Shown here: one piece after another, positions 1-6,533 of the stretch | How positions within the stretch are numbered: position 1 is the stretch's first letter | How the letters are laid out: every line of letters starts with the position of its first letter | Origin: Pseudomonadota bacterium | GTDB lineage: Bacteria > Pseudomonadota > Alphaproteobacteria > Caulobacterales > Caulobacteraceae | NCBI GenBank assembly: GCA_023436945.1 | Contig: JAEZHG010000041.1 | Location: forward strand, 1 to 10,203 | Length of the DNA: 10,203 nucleotides | Direction: 5' to 3' | Translations under genes and position numbers: made by a program | The notes under the pieces: model-generated | What the model was told of the DNA's origin: nothing | The model's input: the letters and a program-made list of their open reading frames with translations, nothing else | Database searches by the model: none

Positions 1-24
1 AACCCACGCCACACGGCGCGGGTT
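1..24 (-). terminator. Stem-loop at the window edge, possible leftward terminator
   Basis: Arms 1-10 and 15-24 form a 10-position stem with a 4-nt loop (11-14). On the + strand it has one A/C mismatch (6 and 19). Read leftward, that position becomes a U-G wobble and the stem is complete. No T-tract follows on the + strand. Any T-tract for leftward transcripts would lie outside the window. It could be a second terminator for the leftward transporter transcript or belong to a neighbouring gene beyond the edge. Confidence 0.35.
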
Positions 25-70
25 GGGTGCCAGTCTCGTCGTGTAGAGTTTCATTTTCCGTCCCCAAAGA

Positions 71-94
71 TAAGGGCCGCATAAGCGACCCTTA
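71..94. terminator. Bidirectional terminator-like hairpin after the nucleoside transporter gene
   Basis: TAAGGG (71-76) pairs with CCCTTA (89-94), and CGC (78-80, after a C/A mismatch at 77/88) pairs with GCG (85-87) around an ATAA loop. On the + strand it is followed by GTTTTCTTT, a good T-tract for rightward transcripts arriving from outside the window. Leftward, the mismatch becomes U-G, and TCTTT after the stem can pair with AAAGA before it. That places a terminator 22 nt past the transporter stop codon. Confidence 0.55.
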
Positions 95-116
95 GTTTTC
101 TTTAAGAACGAAGTTA

Positions 117-1388
117 TCAGGCAAAAATGCTGCCCGGCAAGGCGCCTACGATACAGGCCGTCATCAAGGTAGCGAGGAAGCCGCCCAGAAGCGCCTTCCA
201 CACCAGAGCAAGAACTTCCTGACGGCGCTCCGGCAGCAGGACCGACAGGCCCGTCACCGTAATGCCGACAGAGCCGATGTTGGCAAAGCCGCACAGGGCA
301 TAGGTCATCAGCATACGGGTGCGCTCGCTCATGGCTTCCGGCGCGATCTTGCCCAGTTCGATAAAGGCCACGAACTCGGTCAGGGTCAGTTTGACGCCCA
401 GCAGCCAGCCTGCCTGCGAAGCCTCGGCCCACTGCACGCCCGTCAGCCATGCGATCGGGGCAAAAAGAACGCCCAGAATGCGCTCGACCGACAGAGTTTC
501 ACCGCCCAGCCAGAAATTGCCGAGGATCACATTCACCAGTGCAACCAGCGCCACGAAGGTGATCAGGACCGCCGAGATGTTCAGCACAACCATCAGGCCG
601 TCCGCGGTGCCCTTAACGATGGCGTCGATGGCGCTGTCGTATTTCAGAGCCGAGGAATAGTTGGCGTTCTCGCCACCCTCGCCCGGTTTTTCAGGGATCA
701 GGATACGGGCCAGAAGCACCGCTGCCGGAGCCGAAACCACCGAGGCGACCAGCACGTGACCCGCCGCATTCGACAGGACCGGCGACAGGATGGTCGCATA
801 GGCCACCATGGTCGAGCCCGCGACCGTGCCAAGGCCCACAACCATCATCAGGAAGATTTCAGAACGCGAAAGCTTGTCCAGATAGGCACGGATAACCAGC
901 GGGGTCTCGACCATGCCAAGGAAGATGTTGGCCGCCACAGCCAGAGCCGACGCACCGCCCAGACCCATGGTGCGTTGGAACAGGAAGCCGAAGCCGAGCG
1001 TCAGCCACTTCAGAATACGCCAGTGCCACAGCAGCGCCGACAGGGCCGAAATCACGATCACCAGCGGCAGGACGTTAAAGGCGAAGGTGAACAGAGCACC
1101 CTGATTTTCAACGACATAGGGCTGGTCGCCACCGGCCAGATAGCCGAACACGAACTGGGTGCCCTTGGCGGTGGCCTGTTCCAGACCCTTCACCGAGTTG
1201 TTGATCGCATCCAGAACAACCTGCGAGCCCGGAATGGCGAAGGTCGCCAGCACCAGTGCGGCTTGCAGCAGGATGGCACCAATGGCCAGACGCCACGGGA
1301 AGCGTTTGCGGTTCTCGGAAATCAGCCAGCAGCCGCCGACAATCACGGCAAGGCCCAAAAGGCTTTGGAGGTTTAGAAGGTTGAACAT
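117..1388 (-). CDS. NupC-family concentrative nucleoside transporter (CNT)
   Basis: This inner-membrane cation/nucleoside symporter has 423 residues, a normal length for bacterial CNT proteins (about 400-425), and is hydrophobic throughout. It shows the family order of N-terminal helices, gate domain and C-terminal transport domain. Landmarks are ANIFLGMVETP (153-163), TVAGS (188-192), the TEFVA box (337-341; usually NEFVA) and CGFANIGS (366-373). Against the Vibrio cholerae CNT structure, both substrate-binding glutamates (here E161 and E338) and N370, F368 and S373 are kept. The residues matching Gln154 and Thr155, which contact the nucleobase, are Met159 and Val160, so substrate preference may differ from classic uridine transporters. 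The ATG at 1388 has only a weak ribosome site and lies 10 nt below a large leader stem-loop. It is downstream of ilvE on the same strand but separated by a terminator, so probably has its own promoter. The family is certain and the substrate is not. Confidence 0.93.
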   Translation of the reverse strand: MFNLLNLQSLLGLAVIVGGCWLISENRKRFPWRLAIGAILLQAALVLATFAIPGSQVVLDAINNSVKGLEQATAKGTQFVFGYLAGGDQPYVVENQGALFTFAFNVLPLVIVISALSALLWHWRILKWLTLGFGFLFQRTMGLGGASALAVAANIFLGMVETPLVIRAYLDKLSRSEIFLMMVVGLGTVAGSTMVAYATILSPVLSNAAGHVLVASVVSAPAAVLLARILIPEKPGEGGENANYSSALKYDSAIDAIVKGTADGLMVVLNISAVLITFVALVALVNVILGNFWLGGETLSVERILGVLFAPIAWLTGVQWAEASQAGWLLGVKLTLTEFVAFIELGKIAPEAMSERTRMLMTYALCGFANIGSVGITVTGLSVLLPERRQEVLALVWKALLGGFLATLMTACIVGALPGSIFA

Positions 1389-1398
1389 GGCGGCTCAC

Positions 1399-1438
1399 GT
1401 GGCGTGGCAGGAAAGCTATTTACCTGCTTGAACGCCAC
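1399..1438 (-). promoter_or_regulatory. Two-part stem-loop in the nucleoside transporter leader
   Basis: Outer arms 1399-1405 (GTGGCGT) and 1432-1438 (ACGCCAC) are perfect 7-bp complements. Inner arms 1407-1411 (GCAGG) and 1423-1427 (CCTGC) add 5 bp around an 11-nt AT-rich loop. An asymmetric internal loop (1 nt against 4 nt) separates them. In the leftward transcript the structure ends 10 nt before the ATG, close enough to affect ribosome access. It could equally be a palindromic protein-binding site. No T-tract follows, so it is not a terminator. Confidence 0.5.
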
Positions 1439-1501
1439 ACAATGTCGCATGGCAACCCCTAGGAGGGCGGCCGAAGGGTTTTCCACGGGCAAATAAGACG
1501 A

Positions 1502-1528
1502 AAGGCGGTAGCTTTGCGCCACCGCCTT
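1502..1528 (-). terminator. Intrinsic terminator of ilvE
   Basis: AAGGCGGT (1502-1509) pairs with ACCGCCTT (1521-1528). The stem extends through an A/C position (1510/1520, a U-G wobble in the leftward transcript) and two more pairs around a 5-nt loop. Leftward, the stem is followed by TCGTCTTATTT. It starts 24 nt past the ilvE stop. On the + strand it is followed by CAAAAATC and would not work. Confidence 0.75.
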
Positions 1529-1552
1529 CAAAAATCTTCGCTGTGCTCGGGA

Positions 1553-2425
1553 TTAGAGCTGACCGCGAACCAGCTTTTCGTAGTCTTCCATCAGGCCAAG
1601 GCTGATCTCGCCCGGGGTGAAGGTGTATTCACCGACCACGCCCACCGGAGTGACCTCAGCGGCCGAGCCGGTCAGGAAGCACTCGCTGAAGTCAGCCAGT
1701 TCTTCCGGTAGGATGTTGCGAACCACAACCTCGATGCCCTTGGCCTTGGCCAGATCGATCACGGTCTGGCGGGTGATGCCGTTCAGGATGTTCGAGACGT
1801 CCGGCGTGTGGATCACACCGTCCCTGATGAAGAAGACGTTCGCGCCGGTGGCCTCGGCAACATAGCCGCGCCAGTCGAGCATCAGGGCATCAGCAAAGCC
1901 GCGCTTTTCAGCGGCGTTCTTGGACATGGTGCAGATCATATAGAGACCTGCGGCCTTGGCGGTCGACGGAGCCGTTGCCGGATCCGGACGGCGCCACTTG
2001 GCCCACTCCAGCTTGATGCCTTTTTTCTTCACTTCCGGATCGAAGTAGGACGGCCAGTCCCAGACGGCGATCGCGAGGTGAACCTTGTTGCCGATCGACG
2101 AAACCGACAGCTTTTCGGCACCCAGCCATGCCACAGGGCGGATATAGCAGTCCGTCAGGCCATTACGCTCGCAGGCGTCCTTGCAGGCTTGGTCAATCTC
2201 GGCCACGCTATAGGGAATCTCGAAGTCGAGCAGTTCGGCCGAACGCTTCAGACGCTCGCTGTGTTCAGTAAGCTTGAAGATCTGGCCATTATACATACGC
2301 TCGCCCTCGAAAACCGAGGAGCCATAGTGGAGGCCATGGGTCAGGACGTGCATTTGCGCTTCGCGCCAGGGAATGAATTCCCCGTCAAGCCAAATCCAGC
2401 CGTCGCGATCATCAAAAGGAACCAT
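1553..2425 (-). CDS. ilvE: Branched-chain-amino-acid aminotransferase
   Basis: IlvE is a PLP-dependent class IV aminotransferase. It interconverts Leu, Ile and Val with their 2-oxo acids using glutamate/2-oxoglutarate, the last step of branched-chain synthesis, in the cytoplasm. The 290-residue product carries GLHYGSSVFEG (31-41), the Schiff-base lysine in STAKAAG (K157), the cofactor-contacting glutamate in EATGANVF (E191) and the late LTGSAAEVTPV signature (251-261). I chose the ATG at 2425, giving MVPFDDRDGW. The frame stays open to an ATG at 2500, but those extra 25 residues do not look like the family and would span the likely promoter at 2464-2494. A GTG at 2431 is an alternative, since AAGGGAG at 2449-2443 sits 11 nt before it and 17 nt before the ATG. 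The gene is monocistronic, with its own terminator, and divergent from the response regulator. Confidence 0.95.
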   Translation of the reverse strand: MVPFDDRDGWIWLDGEFIPWREAQMHVLTHGLHYGSSVFEGERMYNGQIFKLTEHSERLKRSAELLDFEIPYSVAEIDQACKDACERNGLTDCYIRPVAWLGAEKLSVSSIGNKVHLAIAVWDWPSYFDPEVKKKGIKLEWAKWRRPDPATAPSTAKAAGLYMICTMSKNAAEKRGFADALMLDWRGYVAEATGANVFFIRDGVIHTPDVSNILNGITRQTVIDLAKAKGIEVVVRNILPEELADFSECFLTGSAAEVTPVGVVGEYTFTPGEISLGLMEDYEKLVRGQL

Positions 2426-2463
2426 GGCCACTGCGATACGATCTCCCTTGTACCAATGTTGGG

Positions 2464-2494
2464 TGTATAGACCCCTCCACTCCCCCCGCGTCAA
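2464..2494 (-). promoter_or_regulatory. ilvE: Candidate sigma-70-type promoter of ilvE
   Basis: Read leftward, TTGACG (2494-2489) forms a -35 element of the Caulobacter TTGACGS type. CTATAC or TATACA (2470-2464) forms the -10, with 18 or 19 bp between them, slightly long. The G-rich spacer is unusual. Transcription would begin near 2457 and leave a leader of about 30 nt before the ATG at 2425. This is a consensus match by eye only. Confidence 0.45.
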
Positions 2495-2519
2495 TGACAC
2501 GGAACACGACTTTTCTTCC

Positions 2520-2523
2520 GGAG
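2520..2523 (+). promoter_or_regulatory. Ribosome-binding site that fixes the regulator's TTG start
   Basis: GGAG lies 7 nt before TTG at 2531, an ideal spacing, and no ATG is available nearby in frame. The site is inside the perfect 10-bp palindrome GGAGCGCTCC (2520-2529). Confidence 0.6.
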
Positions 2524-2530
2524 CGCTCCT

Positions 2531-3268
2531 TTGAGCCCTAACGATACACGTTTCAGCAACCGTTCCGGCCCTGTGGCGTCAGCAGGCAGCGGACGCCACC
2601 TTCTGATCGTGGACGACGACGACCGTATCCGCGAGCTGCTGAAAGAGTTTCTGGCCCGCGAAGGCTATCGCGTTACGGGTGCCGCACACGCTGGCGCGGC
2701 CCGCCGTCTGGTGGAACTGATCGAGTTCGACCTGATCGTTCTGGACGTGATGATGCCGGGTGAAAGCGGCTTTGACCTGACCACGTGGATCCGCTCGCAA
2801 GCAGCACTGTCCAAGACGCCGGTTCTGCTGCTGACGGCCAAGGGCGATCCGAACGACCGTATCGAAGGCCTGTCGCGCGGCGCGGACGACTATATGTCCA
2901 AGCCGTTCGATCCGCGCGAACTGTCGCTGCGCATCGAGGCCATCCTGCGCCGTACGGGCGGCAAGCCCTTGACGGCCAAAGAGATCAAGATGGGTCCCGC
3001 GGTCTTCAATATGGAACGTCTGGAACTGACCGTTAACGGCCAGCCCCAGCGCCTGACCGAGGCCGAGGCCCAACTGCTGAAGACCCTCGCCATCAGCGCC
3101 CACGCCCCTGTCGAGCGTATGGACCTTTCGCCCGATACCGCAGACATCACCGGCCGCGCCGTGGATGTTCAGGTCACCCGCCTGCGCCGCAAGCTGGAGG
3201 TGGACCCGAAGAACCCGCGCTATCTGCAGACCGTGCGCGGCATCGGCTATATGCTGGCCCCCGACTGA
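2531..3268 (+). CDS. OmpR-type response regulator
   Basis: A 245-residue cytoplasmic DNA-binding regulator, activated by phosphoryl transfer from the kinase encoded immediately downstream. Residues 22-140 are a receiver domain: acidic pocket in LIVDDDDR (D28-D30), phospho-acceptor D72 in LDVMMPG, switch threonine T102 and lysine K124 in SKPFDP. Residues about 153-243 are an OmpR/PhoB winged helix ending in VDVQVTRLRRK (recognition helix, 211-221) and PRYLQTVRGIGYML (wing, 229-242). The RAVDVQVTRLRRK...PRYLQTVRGIGY pattern is close to OmpR. The segment between the domains' core and recognition helix seems a few residues shorter than in E. coli OmpR. The start is TTG with GGAG 7 nt upstream. 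About 20 extra N-terminal residues precede the receiver, so a shorter start (GTG near 2575) cannot be excluded. Target genes are unknown; I give no symbol because several alphaproteobacterial paralogues look similar. Confidence 0.93.
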   Translation: MSPNDTRFSNRSGPVASAGSGRHLLIVDDDDRIRELLKEFLAREGYRVTGAAHAGAARRLVELIEFDLIVLDVMMPGESGFDLTTWIRSQAALSKTPVLLLTAKGDPNDRIEGLSRGADDYMSKPFDPRELSLRIEAILRRTGGKPLTAKEIKMGPAVFNMERLELTVNGQPQRLTEAEAQLLKTLAISAHAPVERMDLSPDTADITGRAVDVQVTRLRRKLEVDPKNPRYLQTVRGIGYMLAPD

Positions 3269-3280
3269 GGGCACTAGATC

Positions 3281-4630
3281 ATGCGTATGCGGCTGACGCC
3301 GTTGAATGTCTGGGCGCGCTGGATCAAACAGCGCCTCCCCACGTCTTTGTGGGGCCGCTCGCTGCTGATTATCGTCATACCCGTCCTGATAATGCAGGGC
3401 GCGGTGACCTTCGCCTTCTTCGATGCCCACTGGCAGACCGTGACCGCCCGCCTGTCCGAAGGCTTGGCGGGTGATATTGCGTGGGCGGCAGAGTCCTATC
3501 GCGACAATCCCAGCCCTGAAAATCTGGCCGTCATCATCGACCGTGCAGAGCGCAATATGCAGCTCTCAATCGCGTTCCAGGAAGGCAACACTCTTCCCAA
3601 GAACATCGAGCGCGGCCCGCTGGGCGTTGTGGACCGCACGCTGGAGGCGGCCCTGAACTCGCGTCTGGACCAGCCCTTCTGGTACGACACCACCCGCTAT
3701 CCCGCCTATGTCGATATCCGCGTGCAGGAGCCGAACGGCGTGCTGCGTGTGATCGCCCCGCGCGAACGTGCAGTGGCGACACAAGCGCACATCTTCGTCC
3801 TGTGGCTGATGCTGGCGACCTTCCTGCTGCTTGCGGTGGCTGTCCTGTTCATCCGCAATCAGGTGCGCACCATCGAGCGTCTGGCCGAAGCCGCCGAAGC
3901 CTTTGGCCGTGGCGAGAGCGTGCCGCGCTTCAAGCCGCACGGCGCGCGCGAGGTTCGCGCCGCCGCATCGGCCTTCCTCGATATGCGCGACCGCATCCAG
4001 CGCCACATCGACCAGCGCACGGCCATGCTGGCCTCGGTCAGCCATGACCTGCGCACGCCGCTGACCCGTCTTCGTCTGGAACTGGCGCTGGCACCGCCCT
4101 TCAAGCGCGCGGATTCCATGCGCCAGGACATGGACGAGATGGAGCATATGATCGACGAGTATCTGGCCTTTGCCCGAGGCGAGGCCGGAGAGCCTGCCGC
4201 CACGGTCGATCTGGTGCAGATGCTTGAGAAATGCGCTTCGGATGCCCGTCTGGCTGGCGCAGAGGTCGAGGTCGTGGCCCCGCAGGCGCTGAATGTGCAA
4301 ATCCGCCCCCTCGCCTTTCGCCGCGCGCTCAGCAACCTGTCCGGCAATGCGGCATCGCATGGCGAAAAGGTCCGCCTGACCGCCCGCCAGTTCAGCAATG
4401 GCGAGGTCGAGGTCATTGTCGAGGATGACGGCCCCGGCATCCCCGAGGACATGTATGAAGAGGCCTTCCGCCCCTTCTCGCGCCTTGATCCTTCGCGCAG
4501 CCAGAACCGCAAGGGCGTGGGCCTCGGCATGGTGATCGCCCGCGACGTGGCCCGCAGCCACGGCGGCGATATCACGCTGGACCGCAGCGACATGGGCGGG
4601 CTTAAAGCTTCGATCCGCCTGCCCGGCTAA
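3281..4630 (+). CDS. EnvZ-like sensor histidine kinase
   Basis: A 449-residue inner-membrane kinase, cognate partner of the regulator 12 nt upstream; its ribosome site (TGAGGG) overlaps that gene's stop codon, indicating one transcript. Topology is classic: short cytoplasmic N-terminus, TM1 about 27-47, periplasmic sensor about 48-169 with no recognised fold, TM2 about 170-191, HAMP about 192-245. The dimerisation/phosphotransfer helix has phospho-histidine H255 in SVSHDLRTPLTRLRLE, very like EnvZ. The ATPase domain shows the N box NAASHG (N356), G1 box DDGPGI (382-387), F box FRPFSR (396-401) and G2 box KGVGLGM (411-417). All catalytic elements look intact. The sensed signal cannot be read from the sequence. 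The secreted-protein gene 88 nt downstream on the same strand may be part of the same regulon or transcript, which is inference. Confidence 0.94.
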   Translation: MRMRLTPLNVWARWIKQRLPTSLWGRSLLIIVIPVLIMQGAVTFAFFDAHWQTVTARLSEGLAGDIAWAAESYRDNPSPENLAVIIDRAERNMQLSIAFQEGNTLPKNIERGPLGVVDRTLEAALNSRLDQPFWYDTTRYPAYVDIRVQEPNGVLRVIAPRERAVATQAHIFVLWLMLATFLLLAVAVLFIRNQVRTIERLAEAAEAFGRGESVPRFKPHGAREVRAAASAFLDMRDRIQRHIDQRTAMLASVSHDLRTPLTRLRLELALAPPFKRADSMRQDMDEMEHMIDEYLAFARGEAGEPAATVDLVQMLEKCASDARLAGAEVEVVAPQALNVQIRPLAFRRALSNLSGNAASHGEKVRLTARQFSNGEVEVIVEDDGPGIPEDMYEEAFRPFSRLDPSRSQNRKGVGLGMVIARDVARSHGGDITLDRSDMGGLKASIRLPG

Positions 4631-4684
4631 AATATTTTACAGTTGATCTAGTATTACAGCGTGACGCGGCCCATCTTCGGAGTG

Positions 4685-4702
4685 TTCCAGGGGGGCCTGG
4701 AA
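4685..4702 (+). promoter_or_regulatory. Perfect 18-bp palindrome ahead of the secreted-protein gene
   Basis: TTCCAGG (4685-4691) and CCTGGAA (4696-4702) are perfect 7-bp arms around a GGGG loop. The right arm ends 2 nt before the AAGGAG ribosome site. No T-tract follows, so this is not a terminator. It may be an operator or a leader hairpin that keeps the ribosome site open or closed. The 9-mer GGAGTGTTC occurs on both sides (4679-4687 and 4707-4715). Confidence 0.5.
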
Positions 4703-4704
4703 AC

Positions 4705-4710
4705 AAGGAG
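4705..4710 (+). promoter_or_regulatory. Ribosome-binding site that selects ATG 4719
   Basis: AAGGAG is 8 nt before ATG 4719. An in-frame GTG at 4710 overlaps this site and so is not a credible start. Confidence 0.8.
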
Positions 4711-4718
4711 TGTTCACT

Positions 4719-5216
4719 ATGCGCACTTTCGCACAATCGGCTTTGGTAGCCGGTATGTTTTCTCTGGTGGCAGCGGGTTCAGCGCTGGCTCAGCCGGAAT
4801 CCGTGTCTGTCGTTATCAGCCCTGACTTCGCAACCGATGCGGAGAAACTGGGCGAGCGCGACGTTCAGCAACAGCTCAGCGATCTGACACGCCGCGTGAA
4901 TGACACGCTGACCCGCCGCGACGCCCTTCAGGGTGCGAAGATCGATCTGGTGATTACGGATCTGAAGCCGAACCGCCCGACCATGGAACAGATGGCCAAT
5001 CGTCCGGGCCTTGATCCGATCCGCAGCATCTCCATCGGCGGTGCTTCGATCGAGGGCACGGTCACTCTGGCAGACGGCACGGTCCAGCCGGTGAAGTACA
5101 AATACTACACCCCGACCCTGCGTGACGCCTATGGCACCACGACGTGGACGGACGCCAACCGCGCGTTTGAGCGCCTCGCCAATAATCTGGCGAACGGTCG
5201 CTATCAGACCCGCTAA
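4719..5216 (+). CDS. Secreted protein of unknown function
   Basis: I do not recognise this 165-residue protein. Residues 1-24 are a textbook Sec signal peptide: Arg at position 2, a hydrophobic core about 8-20 and the cleavage motif ALA before Q25. The mature form is about 141 residues and periplasmic or exported. There is no lipobox cysteine and no membrane segment. The mature part looks like a small mixed alpha/beta domain. It has a strand-like VSVVISPDF, a charged helix with regularly spaced hydrophobics around DVQQQLSDLTRRVNDTL, a strand IDLVITDLKPNRPT, a glycine-rich SIGGASIEG, and an aromatic KYKYYTPTLRD stretch ending in an Asn/Ala-rich helix. It contains no cysteine, arguing against disulfide or redox function. 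It begins 88 nt after the sensor kinase with no clear terminator between, and is convergent with proC (17-nt gap). An accessory or output role for the two-component pair is possible but unproven. Confidence 0.85.
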   Translation: MRTFAQSALVAGMFSLVAAGSALAQPESVSVVISPDFATDAEKLGERDVQQQLSDLTRRVNDTLTRRDALQGAKIDLVITDLKPNRPTMEQMANRPGLDPIRSISIGGASIEGTVTLADGTVQPVKYKYYTPTLRDAYGTTTWTDANRAFERLANNLANGRYQTR

Positions 5217-5233
5217 AGGCTTCTAGAGACGGA

Positions 5234-6028
5234 TCAGCCGCTCAGTTCGGTGGATTTGTCGATAGCCGCTTTCACGGCGCCTTTGACCGGACGGTCGAGG
5301 GCGCCGTTTTCGTTCAGCACCACAAGACCCGCCTGCGTCACACCGCCGGGCGAGGCCACGCGGTCGATCAGGGCATCGAGGGCTTCGGTGCCCACCACAC
5401 CCGCAGCGGCAGAGCGCAGCGTGGCGCGGGCCAGTTTCACGGCCACCTCTTCCGGCAGACCTTCCGCTACACCTGCCTGAGCCAGCGCACGGGTAAAGGC
5501 GAAGAAATAGGCCGGACCACAGCCCGACACGGCGGTCGCGGCATGCATCAGGTCTTCGGACGTCAGGATAGCCGTTTCGGCAATCGGCTCGAACAGGGCT
5601 AGCCCCTGATCCAGAGCAGCCTTGTCGGACGACCACAGGCTGGCCACGCCCTTGGCCTGCGCCACGCCCGTCGTGGGCATCACACGCACGACAGAGCGGC
5701 CAACAAAGCCTTCGGAGATGGTGGTTTCCAGAACGCCCGCCATGACCGAGACGATCACAGCGTCCTTGTTCAGATGAGGCAGGATGTCCTGAGCGGCCTC
5801 AACCCATTTGGCAGGCTTCACGCCGATGACGAAGGCTTTCGCCTCGGCCAGCGTTTCCAGCGGTGGATTGATACGAGCGCCCAGCGCACGGGCCTTTTCA
5901 GCAACCGGCTTTTCGCTGGGCGTCAGGATAATCAGGTCTTTGGGATCAACCGCGCCTGTCAGCAGCCACCCTTCAAGAATGGCTGACCCCAGACGACCAA
6001 CCCCTTGAAGAACAACTGCATTAGACAT
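5234..6028 (-). CDS. proC: Pyrroline-5-carboxylate reductase
   Basis: ProC reduces 1-pyrroline-5-carboxylate to L-proline with NAD(P)H, the last step of proline synthesis, in the cytoplasm. The length of 264 residues is normal. An N-terminal Rossmann fold starts with LQGVGRLGSAI (8-18; the family usually has GxGNMG), followed by IGVKPAK (68-74) and VSVMAGV (93-99). The C-terminal dimerisation and active-site domain has SGCGPAYFF (168-176; usually SGSGPAY) and SPGGVTQAGL (226-235; usually SPGGTT). The RVMPTTGVA stretch (115-123) departs from the common MPNTP. These are several mild deviations at conserved spots, yet the overall architecture is complete, so I expect an active reductase or close paralogue. 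The ATG lies 1 nt after the stop of the YbjN gene, indicating translational coupling in one transcript. Confidence 0.92.
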   Translation of the reverse strand: MSNAVVLQGVGRLGSAILEGWLLTGAVDPKDLIILTPSEKPVAEKARALGARINPPLETLAEAKAFVIGVKPAKWVEAAQDILPHLNKDAVIVSVMAGVLETTISEGFVGRSVVRVMPTTGVAQAKGVASLWSSDKAALDQGLALFEPIAETAILTSEDLMHAATAVSGCGPAYFFAFTRALAQAGVAEGLPEEVAVKLARATLRSAAAGVVGTEALDALIDRVASPGGVTQAGLVVLNENGALDRPVKGAVKAAIDKSTELSG

Positions 6029-6029
6029 T

Positions 6030-6533
6030 TTAGGCGTTACCTACGGTTTCAAACAAACAGGCGTCGATGGCTTCTTGCGGCTTCTTGGAGCCACGGACCA
6101 TAAAGTCGAACGCGGGGTAATAACGATCGGCGGCCTCAACGGCTGCATCAATCATGGATGCGGCCTGTGCCAGCGTCGGGCGCTCGCCGTGCGGCAGAGC
6201 CAGAGCGTGTCGGAAGACGATCTCGCCCTCGTCCGGCCAGATCTCGAAGTGACCCAGCCAGGTGCGCTGGTTGATCATCGAGGCCAGCTCATAGGCGGCG
6301 GCACGGCGGGTCTTGGCCACACGCAGGTCCAGCGCGAGGCAAAGTTGCAGGCAGTCACCTTCCGGACGCCATGCGAACCAAAGTTCATAGTCCTTCCAGC
6401 TTCCGGCCAATTCAAAGGCCAGATCGCCTTCATCCGTGCGGTCGAACGGCAGGTTCTCCGCAACAAGTACGTGTTCGACCACGTCCAGCGGATCAAAAGG
6501 CAGTTCGACCTCGTCGGGTCTAGCGGCGTCCAT
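6030..6533 (-). CDS. YbjN-domain protein
   Basis: A 167-residue soluble protein matching the YbjN family (compare E. coli YbjN, about 158 residues), whose fold resembles type III secretion chaperones. Its molecular role is not settled; in E. coli YbjN has been linked to motility and stress phenotypes. Recognisable family features are an acidic N-terminus leading into FDPLDVVEHVL, the strand-rich core with ELWFAWRPEGDCLQLCLALDL, the helix MINQRTWLGHFEIWPDEGEIVFRHAL and a C-terminal helix around AVEAADRYYPAFDFMV. No signal peptide or membrane segment is visible. The start is ATG 6533 with a weak GAAG about 6 nt upstream. It is placed between ubiK (90 nt upstream, same strand) and proC (1 nt downstream), so it is very likely co-transcribed with proC. 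The same arrangement is familiar to me from other alphaproteobacteria, but a functional tie to proline synthesis is not known. Confidence 0.88.
   Translation of the reverse strand: MDAARPDEVELPFDPLDVVEHVLVAENLPFDRTDEGDLAFELAGSWKDYELWFAWRPEGDCLQLCLALDLRVAKTRRAAAYELASMINQRTWLGHFEIWPDEGEIVFRHALALPHGERPTLAQAASMIDAAVEAADRYYPAFDFMVRGSKKPQEAIDACLFETVGNA

Noticed and set aside
1..60. Possible tRNA or small RNA 3' end at the left edge
   Set aside because: The hairpin and a nearby GCCA invited this, but there is no T-loop GGTTCRA motif or acceptor stem. A terminator explains the pairing better.
2579..3430. Long leftward open frame opposite the response regulator
   Set aside because: It is a shadow of the regulator gene in GC-rich codon usage. 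The product is rich in Gln, His and Arg without any domain, while the opposite strand has full regulator motifs.
3566..4561. Leftward open frame of 331 codons opposite the sensor kinase
   Set aside because: It is a shadow of the kinase gene. It has no ribosome site or recognisable fold, and the kinase boxes on the + strand are intact.
4631..4684. Promoter in the AT-rich gap after the kinase gene
   Set aside because: TTTACA, TTGATC and TAGTAT are present, but no pair has acceptable -35/-10 spacing.
5217..5233. Shared terminator between the secreted-protein gene and proC
   Set aside because: Only 17 nt separate the convergent stops and no stem of useful length or T-tract is visible.
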